NCBI GenBank assembly: GCA_017527415.1
Contig: JAFXQA010000003.1
Span: forward strand, 40,407 to 104,406
Reading direction: 5' to 3'
Length of the DNA: 64,000 bases
DNA from: Bacteroidales bacterium
GTDB taxonomy: Bacteria > Bacteroidota > Bacteroidia > Bacteroidales > UBA932
The notes below the pieces were generated by a model that searched no databases, was not told the DNA's origin, and worked only from the letters and a program-made list of their open reading frames with translations. The stretch's first letter is position 1, and every line of letters begins with the position of its first letter. The position numbers were made by a program, and so were the translations under genes. Positions 1-7,874 of this stretch are shown here, in pieces.

Positions 1-192
1 AAGGGTGCCAAGAAGAATCCTTACTATATGTCGATGGCGTTCGAGAAGCTGATGAGCAAATCCGAATCCGGAACCCCCACTCAGGTCAGTTCAATAGCCA
101 ACCTCTTCTCTTCCCACCCGGACACCCAGTCCCGTATCGACCGCGTCAACAAAAAGGCGGCCGGGGAAGGATTCACCCGGCCGGAGAAGTAG
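1..192 (+). CDS. M48 family metallopeptidase, C-terminal end (partial)
   Basis: The reading frame is open from the first base and ends in TAG at 190-192, leaving 63 residues of a longer protein. The tail reads SSIANLFSSHPDTQSRIDRV, close to the segment that ends many secreted M48 zinc peptidases, where a conserved S/T-H-P-x-T/S-x-x-R-I-x-R pattern follows the catalytic domain. The zinc-binding HExxH motif would lie outside the window, so activity cannot be judged. It converges on the LRR gene with only 17 bp between the two stop codons. The family call rests on the tail alone. Confidence 0.7.
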   Translation, partial: KGAKKNPYYMSMAFEKLMSKSESGTPTQVSSIANLFSSHPDTQSRIDRVNKKAAGEGFTRPEK

Positions 193-209
193 TTCTCTTT
201 TTCTTATTT

Positions 210-3200
210 TCAGTCCGCCGCTACCTTGTAAGGGTAGGTGGCGCTGTCATCATCGGTGTTCGCCTCGACGTGGTATCCGGAGGTGATGGTGACGTTTGTC
301 GCAGCGGCCGGGTCGAATGCGAACTTGCCGCCGGAGATGTAGTAATCGCCGTAAGTCCATCCGCTGGAGCTATAGTTATAGAAGCTCTGGAACCTGCCAC
401 CCTCGATGGTCACCGTGCCGGAGCCGGGAGAGGTGACATCGTTCTTCTTCATGTTGCGGATCTGCTTATAGTCTCCGCTGCGGATGATGTAGGGATGGCT
501 GTCGGTCCACAGTGTGCCCTTTACGGTCATGTTTTCGAGTATAACGGTTCCGCCGTAACCATCAGCGAAGCCGGTCTTGCCATCGAAGCAGTCGCCGGTC
601 TGGGTGAAGGTGCCGTTGCGGATAGTGATGCTTCCGCCTGTGTTCTGCATCCAGAAAACCTTGTTCTGGCTGTGTCCGTTCATGTCAATCACCCCGGTCG
701 CCGTGCCGGTGAAAGTCAGCTCGCTGGTGTTGTCGGCAAGGAAGGTCAGGGTCCCGCCGTTGTCGCAAAGGGCATTTATGATGCCGGGGATGCTGTAGTA
801 CGGCACGCTGCCGTCGCCGAGTTGCATCGAGGTGACGGGGGGCAGCGAAACTGCTATGTCAAGACCGCGGAAATACTCCCTGTAATTGCTCCAGCCAGCA
901 GCACCCTTATAAGAATCCAGCAGCCCTTCAGGCACATAGATAAGCGGCACGGGATGGGCAGGGTAATTGTTCAAGCGCGTGTTGAGCGAGCAGACGGAGG
1001 CCCCGTTTCTGATGTAGACGGCCTGCATCGTGGTGATGTTGTTGATGCAGTCCTGACCGATGGATGTGACGTGCGAACCGAAATCCACAGTCTCCAGATG
1101 CGAGCTTTCGGTGAAGGCATTGCTCCTGACGGTCACGACCGACGGCAATTCGATGGATACCAGCGCATTGTTGCGGTAGAAGGCATACTCCCCGACAGTG
1201 AGGACTTCGGGAGCCGTTACGGAATCCAGGAGGCCGCATCCGCTGAAGGCGAAATTCCCGAGGGTGGTGACATCGTTTAGGTCCACCGTGGTGAGACTGG
1301 CGCAGCCCGCGAACATATAATTCGGGATGGTGGTCATCCCGTCCGGCAGCGTAATGCCAGTCATCAGGGTATTGGAAAAGATATGTTCTCCGAATGATGA
1401 GCAGTCGTGCAGGCCTGCGGGGATATCCGCAAGGGCCGTGTTATGGAAGCAGTAGCTGCCCATTTCGTTCAGGGATGCCGGCAATGCCACCGTGGTGAAA
1501 GAGGTACAATTGTAGAATGCATACTGCTGGATGGCGGTCAGGGAACTGCCGAGCGTAGCGCTTATGAGTGACTTGCTTTCGCTGAAGGTGCTGTTGGGGA
1601 TTACCGTCCAATTGGAAATATCCACCGTTGTAAGTGGCGTGCTGGCAAATACGTGGTCGCTTAAAGTGATATCCGCCCTGTTGATGCCTGAAGGCAGGCT
1701 GGTGAGACCGCTCTGGTAGAAGCAGTAACTCCCAATGGAGTTTACATTGGCGGGGATCACCACTTTCGCCCCGTCGGTTAGCGCGGTGCATTCGCGGAAT
1801 ACGTTGGCGCCGACGGTCGTCACGCCGGTGCCGAAATGCACTTCGCTCAGGCTCTTCCATCCCCAACAGAAATTGTTCGGGATGGATGTCCAGTTATCCG
1901 GGAAGGTAATGGAGGCGATGGGGCATCCATCAAAAGGCCTGTCACCATAGCTGATGCCGCTCCGGCCCCATCCTTCCGGAAGCTCGGTGAAACCGCAATT
2001 CTTGAAGGCGTTCTGCCCGATGGAAGTGACGTTGGAAGGAATGACCGTCGTCGTCAGGTCGGAACATCCGTAGAAGCAGCTGCTGGGTATCGTCGTGAAG
2101 CTTCCGCTCGTGGGGAAGGTGACGCTGACAAGGCCCGTGCAACTCTCGAAGGCCTGCTGCGTGAGCGTGGTCAGGCCGGAAGGCAGGATGATGGACGTCA
2201 GTGCGTAGCAGCTAGCGAAGCCCCACCTGCCTATGGAAGTGACGGTCGAAGGGAGTTCTATATCCGTCAGCGCCTTGCACAGGTTGAATGATTCCTCGCC
2301 GATGGTTGTAATATCCCCGTTGAACGTCACCGAAGCCAGCAGAGGGCAGTTCTTGAACATGTAGTTCGGGATGGCCATGTCGTCGTTGATGGTGACAGAG
2401 GCCAGGACGCTGCAGTCGAGGAAGACACCCGTGCCCAGAGTCTCCGGTTTGTGGTTGATGACGACCTCCGTGATCTTCGTATTACGGAAGGCATCGAAAT
2501 CGATCCTCGTGAAGTTATCCCCAAGGGTCAGGGTTCCGCTCAGCTTGACGTTCTGGAACGCGCCGGCGTAGATGGTAGTGATGTGGGACAGGTCGTCCGG
2601 CACAAACTTGCTGCTGTTGACAAATGCATAAGTGCCGATTATTGAAAGAGAACGCGGGAAGTTGACGCTTTCAAGGTTGCCGCAACTCTCGAAGGCCCTT
2701 TCGCCTATGGATATGACCGTGTTGGGGATGGTCATCGTCTTCAGGTTGCTGACGCTCCTGAACGCATAGTAACCCACACTGGTAACGGGTCCGGAGAAGG
2801 TGATGACGCCGGTCCGGGATTCGGAATCGTAGTTGTGGCTTACCACGGAAAGGCCGCTTCCAAAGATGGCCGCATCGGCCCCGGCCGCATACTTATCTAC
2901 CTTCGAGGTGTTCGAGGTGGTGTAGGTGATCTTGGCCGCTTCGTCCTTGAAGTTGGGGCTGGATATGTTGACCGGCGTTATCTGGCTGCGGGTGATGGTA
3001 ATGGCGGATTTGCTGTTCAGCGTGCAGACGGTGCCGTCGGAAGCCTCGATGATTATCCTCAGCTTGCCGTATGTGGCGGCCGGAACGGTGATGAAGAAGG
3101 GTGTGAAGGTCTCGGTGTTCAGGGCCACCGGCGTTTCGCAGACCAGGGCGGTGCCGTTGGTCCCCGCCGTGAGCACGGCGGCATCTTCGATGACGTTGAA

Positions 3201-3782
3201 ACGCCCGCTCATAGGCTTGGGCTCGGAAGGGTCCTTGTCCACGAGGGATATGGTGCTGACGCTCTTATCGCCCTTCAGGTTAAGTTGAATCAGACCGCAA
3301 AGGTTCTTGAACGAGAAACTCTCATCGTCGGACTCGGCATACATGGGGAAGGCGGCCACGCCTCCGGCCAGGTACGGTTGTTCGCCGGGGAGGTTGAAAT
3401 ACCCGTATTTGTCCCTAAGGGTATTAGGATAAACAGCCTTATATTTGGGGCCGGAACCCGCCGCAAGGGGTTTCGATCCGGCAAAATTACCCTTCTTCTC
3501 GCCAGGGCCGTAACCGGCGGGCTGATCCTCGCTCTGAAGGGTCAGGTTGGTTCCGTTCACGTTTATGACATCACCCGTGGCCCACAAGACGTGATAAACT
3601 CCTCCATCTTCCGAAAGCACGGTTTTGGTCGCACCTTCGGTAGTGGCGGAGAACACCACCGTTTCTTCTGTTTCTATCTGGGCCGGCTCCTGAATCTGCT
3701 CAGGGTCGGTGTTCTGTTCCATCATCTTGGTGCAGGAAGGCACAAAAGCGAGGAACGCGGCTAATACTGACAGCTTTTTCAT
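210..3782 (-). CDS. BspA-like LRR surface lipoprotein with fimbrillin-like N-terminus
   Basis: A 1191-residue predicted surface lipoprotein. I start it at MKKLSVLAAF (ATG 3782-3780), which gives a normal signal peptide and lipobox (FVPSC). An upstream in-frame ATG at 3797 would add five charged residues and overlap the small gene before it. Residues of about 40-280 resemble the fimbrillin (Mfa-like) fold, including the WATGDVINV segment. About residues 300-960 are many LRR_5 (BspA/TpLRR) repeats, with recurring SIGxxAFxxC, LTSIxLPSG and TIPNYMFxGC units. The last 180 residues are Gly/Thr-rich with short repeated strands (TIRNGTF, TVTIEGGRF, YYISGGKF), suggesting a beta-helix or sandwich. BspA-type proteins are known adhesins for host proteins or other bacteria; adhesion here is inference. 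GGAGG lies 7-11 bp before the start. Confidence 0.88.
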   Translation of the reverse strand: MKKLSVLAAFLAFVPSCTKMMEQNTDPEQIQEPAQIETEETVVFSATTEGATKTVLSEDGGVYHVLWATGDVINVNGTNLTLQSEDQPAGYGPGEKKGNFAGSKPLAAGSGPKYKAVYPNTLRDKYGYFNLPGEQPYLAGGVAAFPMYAESDDESFSFKNLCGLIQLNLKGDKSVSTISLVDKDPSEPKPMSGRFNVIEDAAVLTAGTNGTALVCETPVALNTETFTPFFITVPAATYGKLRIIIEASDGTVCTLNSKSAITITRSQITPVNISSPNFKDEAAKITYTTSNTSKVDKYAAGADAAIFGSGLSVVSHNYDSESRTGVITFSGPVTSVGYYAFRSVSNLKTMTIPNTVISIGERAFESCGNLESVNFPRSLSIIGTYAFVNSSKFVPDDLSHITTIYAGAFQNVKLSGTLTLGDNFTRIDFDAFRNTKITEVVINHKPETLGTGVFLDCSVLASVTINDDMAIPNYMFKNCPLLASVTFNGDITTIGEESFNLCKALTDIELPSTVTSIGRWGFASCYALTSIILPSGLTTLTQQAFESCTGLVSVTFPTSGSFTTIPSSCFYGCSDLTTTVIPSNVTSIGQNAFKNCGFTELPEGWGRSGISYGDRPFDGCPIASITFPDNWTSIPNNFCWGWKSLSEVHFGTGVTTVGANVFRECTALTDGAKVVIPANVNSIGSYCFYQSGLTSLPSGINRADITLSDHVFASTPLTTVDISNWTVIPNSTFSESKSLISATLGSSLTAIQQYAFYNCTSFTTVALPASLNEMGSYCFHNTALADIPAGLHDCSSFGEHIFSNTLMTGITLPDGMTTIPNYMFAGCASLTTVDLNDVTTLGNFAFSGCGLLDSVTAPEVLTVGEYAFYRNNALVSIELPSVVTVRSNAFTESSHLETVDFGSHVTSIGQDCINNITTMQAVYIRNGASVCSLNTRLNNYPAHPVPLIYVPEGLLDSYKGAAGWSNYREYFRGLDIAVSLPPVTSMQLGDGSVPYYSIPGIINALCDNGGTLTFLADNTSELTFTGTATGVIDMNGHSQNKVFWMQNTGGSITIRNGTFTQTGDCFDGKTGFADGYGGTVILENMTVKGTLWTDSHPYIIRSGDYKQIRNMKKNDVTSPGSGTVTIEGGRFQSFYNYSSSGWTYGDYYISGGKFAFDPAAATNVTITSGYHVEANTDDDSATYPYKVAAD

Positions 3783-3796
3783 ATCCCTTTCCTCCA

Positions 3797-3931
3797 TTAT
3801 TCGAAATCGCCGTCCGTTAATCCCACTCCTACAATAACATCCTCAGTCCCTGAACCGCTTACGCATAAAAAAATCTCACCATGCAGTTGGATAACCTCAA
3901 CGGCCGGTGATTCATAATACCGGATTTCCAT
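3797..3931 (-). CDS. Small YxxP-motif peptide upstream of the LRR lipoprotein
   Basis: A 44-codon ORF, ATG at 3931-3929 and TAA at 3799-3797. The peptide begins MEIRYYESPAVEVIQL, continues to FLCVSGSG and ends in an acidic tail (LTDGDFE). It has no signal peptide or membrane segment. Short proteins with an N-terminal Y-x-x-P-x-x-E pattern, an aliphatic core and then Ser/Gly/Asp residues recur in Bacteroidales as unnamed small proteins, often beside surface-protein genes. Two more occur in this window at 43112-43261 and 42964-43110. The stop codon is 15 bp from the lipoprotein start, and a promoter-like sequence lies just upstream, so the two are probably co-transcribed. Function unknown. Confidence 0.62.
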   Translation of the reverse strand: MEIRYYESPAVEVIQLHGEIFLCVSGSGTEDVIVGVGLTDGDFE

Positions 3932-3954
3932 ATTATCGCTAGCTTACTATTCTG

Positions 3955-3985
3955 CAATAATACGGCTAATTACCCGAAAAAACAA
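3955..3985 (-). promoter_or_regulatory. Probable promoter of the small peptide / LRR operon
   Basis: On the minus strand TTG (3985-3983) is followed after 20 bp by TATTATTG (3962-3955), one mismatch from the Bacteroidetes -7 consensus TAnnTTTG. It lies 23 bp upstream of the small ORF. A short C5-T5-G3 hairpin followed by T-rich sequence just upstream (about 3985-4000) could end the preceding protease operon. Confidence 0.45.
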
Positions 3986-4000
3986 CACCCAAAAAGGGGG

Positions 4001-4348
4001 CTACCAGATTTCCTGATAGGTATCCGGGAGGGCTTTTGTGGCAGATTCCGCCGAAAAGGCACCATATCCTTTTCCGGACGTGCCTCCGTTGGTGCGGATG
4101 AGGGAATCGCAGATTGCGATGTCCCAGTCATCGCGCAGGGCCCATTCGGCATCGGACTTTTCGTCGCCGAGAATGCCTGTTCCCACCACCTGCCCGGTCT
4201 CGAGGGAGATATAGGTCCAGCGACCATGCTGCGAAACGAATTCCACCTCTCCGCTCACGAGTTCGGGAGCCTTGTTCCTGTCGTCGATACAGGATACCGA
4301 TAACATCAGCATGGCAGCCAGCAATACTATGTACAGGATCTTCTTCAT
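4001..4348 (-). CDS. HmuY-like lipoprotein, short form
   Basis: A 115-aa lipoprotein with signal peptide and lipobox (MLSVSC, Cys20). The mature part matches the start of the HmuY family: a W-x-Y-I-S-L-x-T-G strand, then VVGTG, SDAEWALRDDWDIAIC and RTNGGTSGKG. HmuY of Porphyromonas gingivalis is a haem-binding lipoprotein of roughly 200 residues working with a TonB-dependent receptor. This protein stops at YQEIW, about half way, so much of the beta-sandwich is missing. Whether haem can bind is unknown. The ATG overlaps the protease stop by 4 bp (ATGA), making this the last gene of the operon. It may be a decayed HmuY or a short functional variant. Confidence 0.7.
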   Translation of the reverse strand: MKKILYIVLLAAMLMLSVSCIDDRNKAPELVSGEVEFVSQHGRWTYISLETGQVVGTGILGDEKSDAEWALRDDWDIAICDSLIRTNGGTSGKGYGAFSAESATKALPDTYQEIW

Positions 4349-5706
4349 TTGGTAACGGTATATTGCAACTTGGCGTTAAGACCTGTCCGACTGATGGTTA
4401 CTTTGGCCTTTTGGCCGGATGCAGTCTTCATGTATAGGGGCGTGTCGGTCGCAAGCCGCACGGACGAGCACGACACCGTGTAGCGAGGTACCAGCCCAAT
4501 TACGAAACAGTTCTCCCCATCCACCAGGGGCTGCGGAAGATGGCCGCGGTACTTGTGTTCCACCGGAGTGCCGCTGCGGTAATCTATCACCGACAGGGCG
4601 ACCAGGGAGCCTTCTCCTTTGACCCGACCCCGCGCAGAGCGCACTATCTTGAGAAAATACCGGCAATAGTCCGGATCGGTGGACGGGATGTTGTCGGTAA
4701 GGTCCAGAGCGAACTCCAGCGGCGCCTTGTCGTAGGTCCCGCGCATGTAATGATCCCCACCCTTGTTGCTCATGCCGGTCTGCAGATAATAGTTGTCCGG
4801 AACGCCAGCCGAAACCTTGTCGGTCGCGCCTATGTTATAGGCGAGATCGTCGCGGGAAGAATAATCTATGGTAAGCTTGAATAGGATGCGGGGTTCCTGG
4901 TACTTGACTTCGGCCGTTATGGCATCTTCGCTGAGTGTCCTGGATAAGACGTTTTTGTCCCGGAAGAAGTCGTACGGATAATAGAAGCGCCCCCTGTCGT
5001 GGGACCTGGTGCCCCAGCTGTTCGCCACTATAAATGCTCCTTCGTGCTTGCCTCCGGAGTTATCGGTGTAAGTGACGAGGTCGTCGTAGCCAACAATAGT
5101 CATAGCGTGGCCTCCATCGTTCGGAAGGGTGGTCACCAGCGCCTTGTAGCCTGTGCCGGAAGGACCGTCGTAATTCTCAACCATGTTCCATCCGTAGCAG
5201 TTGCCCGAGAAGGAAAGAATGCCGCCCGGACGGCCGTCGCTGCCGGCAAGATACCTCTTGTACGTATCTACGTCCCTGTCGAAGCGCACGAAACGTGCAA
5301 CCCTGTACCTCAACGCATTATGATACTTCTCGAAGCCGGAAGGCCAGGTGAAGGAAGAGGTCATGAGGGTGGAGAAATCCTCTTCGGTCATGGCGCCGGA
5401 ACGCATGGCCACGAACAGCCCGTCTTCGGCAAATCCGCCCTGGTCCACTCCGTCGTTGACGAGGTTCCAGATGAACTGGTAGCTGAAGCGGTTGGCGGGG
5501 CTGGCAGATGCGTCCCTGTCCAGGTAGCGGTTCATCTCGTAGGTGAATACATAGCCAATACTGGATGCCTGGGCGCAGGAGCCTCCGCTCTGGTCGATGA
5601 TGGGAGGAAAGTATTTGTTGGTGGAGTTGTCTACATACTGAGGCAACTCCTGCCCGGTCACAAGGACTGGCAGGAGTGAAAGCAGCAATGCGACAACAAA
5701 TCTCAT
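4345..5706 (-). CDS. Papain-like (C1) cysteine protease, secreted
   Basis: 453 aa with a signal peptide (MRFVVALLLSLLPVLVTGQ). The catalytic centre is readable: Gln39 and Cys44 in IIDQSGGSCAQASS, His200 in GGHAMTIVGYDD, and Asn229 in IVANSWGT, the Gln-Cys-His-Asn set of papain-family peptidases. There is little room for a propeptide before the active-site Cys, unusual for a C1 enzyme. After about residue 260 comes a beta-rich extension of 190 residues with no recognised family. It overlaps both neighbours by 4 bp and lies between a gingipain-like gene and the HmuY-like gene, suggesting a role in degrading external proteins, perhaps haemoproteins. Substrate is inference. Confidence 0.82.
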   Translation of the reverse strand: MRFVVALLLSLLPVLVTGQELPQYVDNSTNKYFPPIIDQSGGSCAQASSIGYVFTYEMNRYLDRDASASPANRFSYQFIWNLVNDGVDQGGFAEDGLFVAMRSGAMTEEDFSTLMTSSFTWPSGFEKYHNALRYRVARFVRFDRDVDTYKRYLAGSDGRPGGILSFSGNCYGWNMVENYDGPSGTGYKALVTTLPNDGGHAMTIVGYDDLVTYTDNSGGKHEGAFIVANSWGTRSHDRGRFYYPYDFFRDKNVLSRTLSEDAITAEVKYQEPRILFKLTIDYSSRDDLAYNIGATDKVSAGVPDNYYLQTGMSNKGGDHYMRGTYDKAPLEFALDLTDNIPSTDPDYCRYFLKIVRSARGRVKGEGSLVALSVIDYRSGTPVEHKYRGHLPQPLVDGENCFVIGLVPRYTVSCSSVRLATDTPLYMKTASGQKAKVTISRTGLNAKLQYTVTK

Positions 5707-7865
5707 TCAGAGATGCGTTTGAAGGTCTTCAGGGCTTCCCGGCTCACTTCTTCGGGGAGAGCATCGTCGGAACTCATTGCCTTGGCAACACTGGCTATTT
5801 CGCCGGCATTCCAGGCGTGGCCGTGCCATCCCAGGGCCTCGAGGAGGGTCACCTGGACCTTGGCATCAGTGCAAGACTGCAGGTATTCAAGCAGGCCGGG
5901 CACGTTGCCATAATTGAGGTTGGAACGGATCTGGCGAATGTTGGTGCGGCGTTCCTTTGCGCTGGTGGCAGGATCGGTAATGGCAGCCTGGTCGTCGAGG
6001 AAGCGGGTTGCGGATCTTTCGAAAGACTGCCTCAGCTTGGCGGCATCCTCCTCGGCGTTCACCATCTTAACGTCTGCAATCTGCTTGTCGAATTCGGCAA
6101 AGAGTGCATCCTTGTCGAAGGAGAGCAGGGAGTAGGAGGTGTCGAAAACGATTCTGGAGGTGGCGTTGTTGGTGAGGAACATCTTCACCATGCCGGGAAT
6201 CAGGCGCGGATCACCGCTCTTTCCGGCATACTTGACGGCAATGCGGCGGATAAACTCATCGGCATCGTCCATCGCAAGGCAGATGGCCTCCACAAAGGCA
6301 TCTCCCTTGGCCCTGGACAGACAGTAGAATGCCTCCAGGCGCACCACGGCATAAGGAGAAGTCTTGCAGATGTCCAGCAATTTGGCCGTGGAGACGGCAC
6401 CCTTCCTGTAGAGATGCTCGAGCGCGAGGGCCTTCTGGTCGGGGGTTCCTTTGCGCAGGAGGCGCTTCCAGACGCACTTGCTGTCTTTCTGGATAAGCTT
6501 GTCGAGATTCTTTCCGGAATATGCGAAGCGGAAGGTCGGGTCCCCGATGAGATGGCTCTCGATGTAGGGAGCGTAGCGCACGAGGTCGCCGGCGCAACCG
6601 CCTGCTGCCACAATGCCGAAGAAACGGTCGTGCCATTTATCCTGAAGGGAATTCACGCTGTTGGCCTGCACGGCGACGGTGCCTCCTTCCTGGAAGATAT
6701 ATTCGTCGGCTATGCAGTTGTTCAGTTGGAAGGAGCCGTTGTAACAGGCATCAAGGATTACGAGCTGGGCGGAGGGCTTGTAGCCGTAGGCGGCAAAGTC
6801 CTCTATGTAGAGGTCGAGCGAGGCGTCATCAAGCGAATCGGCCTTGTGGATATCCTCATCGAAGGCATCCTTGAACCAGCTGTCCGGCACGTCGAAGCGG
6901 GCCTTGAGATCGGCCTGGAGCTTCTTGTAGTCCTTGCCGCGCGCCCTGGCACGGTAGAGATGGTCGCGAAGGTTCTTCATTATATATTCCTTGGCATCCT
7001 TCACCATGTAGGGACGCTCCGCGGCGTTCAGGTACTCGGTATCGGGGGCGCCATGGTGATGCAGCATGGCCACGTTGAGTTCGGGGCGCATTATCTCGTT
7101 CATCAGATGAGGCTTCACGGGCACTACATCTGAATAATCGATATAGCTGATATGGTTGCGGCCATCATCTATCAGGGGGAAATGCTCGAACCATAAGCGT
7201 TTCTCGTCGAGGCGCGCGGTCTTGCTCTCGGAGATGTAACCATGCCCGCTGAAGAAGAGCATCTGGTCCATCACAGGAGGATTGAGGCGGGCATCTGCAG
7301 CTTTCAGGAGGAAGGCCTTGAGGGCATCTATACGCACCTTTCCATTCTCGTCCATAGGGCGGATGCGACCTGTGAAGATGTCCGGGCTGAGTGTCTGGGC
7401 ACCGTCAGCCGTGAGACCATAATAGTATAGAGGTGTTCCCTCGTCGTGCCCGATGAACTCGAACTCGAGGGAGAAATCGTCGTAGAAACGGTCGCTGGGA
7501 ATCGAGGACTGCTCGCGCGGGTATTTTTCCTCATCCATCTTGAAGGCGCTGGCCAGATGCTGTGCTCCGCGGACCATCGCAACGGGAATGTCTCCCACGA
7601 AAACAGCCCCTACAATGGGGTTCCTGCGGGAGAAATGGAGCCCTTTCAAGACTGCACGGATGCTGTCCGGCACGCCCCATACGTCCTCCACTATCTGCAC
7701 TTTGTAGCCGTCGGCCTTGGCGATGGCGGCGGCATAGGCATCCACTTCAGCCTTGGCGGCGGAGTAACTCTCGGGGTCGATTACTATTGCGAAGCCCTCC
7801 TTCGCCCCGGCGGAAAAAGCGCTCAGTAGCAAAAGGCAGGAAAAGAACAAACGGATTGTTTTCAT
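5703..7865 (-). CDS. Gingipain-like (C25) cysteine peptidase with HEAT-like tail
   Basis: 720 aa with signal peptide (ending AFSAGA). The N-terminal two thirds resemble the C25/caspase-like fold: AVFVGDIPVAMVRG, IFTGRIRP, FFSGHGY, a candidate catalytic His in MLHHHG (269-271) and Cys374 in LDACYNGSF, followed by YIFQEGGTVAVQANS and IGDPTF. C25 enzymes (Arg- and Lys-gingipains) use such a His/Cys pair. About 80 residues between His and Cys (roughly 285-360) are partly absent from the paralogue encoded next upstream. From about 470 to the end the protein is helical with HEAT-like repeats (ALALEHLYRKG, VVRLEAFYCL, FIRRIAVKYAG). No Por-type C-terminal sorting domain was seen. Confidence 0.8.
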   Translation of the reverse strand: MKTIRLFFSCLLLLSAFSAGAKEGFAIVIDPESYSAAKAEVDAYAAAIAKADGYKVQIVEDVWGVPDSIRAVLKGLHFSRRNPIVGAVFVGDIPVAMVRGAQHLASAFKMDEEKYPREQSSIPSDRFYDDFSLEFEFIGHDEGTPLYYYGLTADGAQTLSPDIFTGRIRPMDENGKVRIDALKAFLLKAADARLNPPVMDQMLFFSGHGYISESKTARLDEKRLWFEHFPLIDDGRNHISYIDYSDVVPVKPHLMNEIMRPELNVAMLHHHGAPDTEYLNAAERPYMVKDAKEYIMKNLRDHLYRARARGKDYKKLQADLKARFDVPDSWFKDAFDEDIHKADSLDDASLDLYIEDFAAYGYKPSAQLVILDACYNGSFQLNNCIADEYIFQEGGTVAVQANSVNSLQDKWHDRFFGIVAAGGCAGDLVRYAPYIESHLIGDPTFRFAYSGKNLDKLIQKDSKCVWKRLLRKGTPDQKALALEHLYRKGAVSTAKLLDICKTSPYAVVRLEAFYCLSRAKGDAFVEAICLAMDDADEFIRRIAVKYAGKSGDPRLIPGMVKMFLTNNATSRIVFDTSYSLLSFDKDALFAEFDKQIADVKMVNAEEDAAKLRQSFERSATRFLDDQAAITDPATSAKERRTNIRQIRSNLNYGNVPGLLEYLQSCTDAKVQVTLLEALGWHGHAWNAGEIASVAKAMSSDDALPEEVSREALKTFKRISE

Positions 7866-7874
7866 ATCAGGTTA

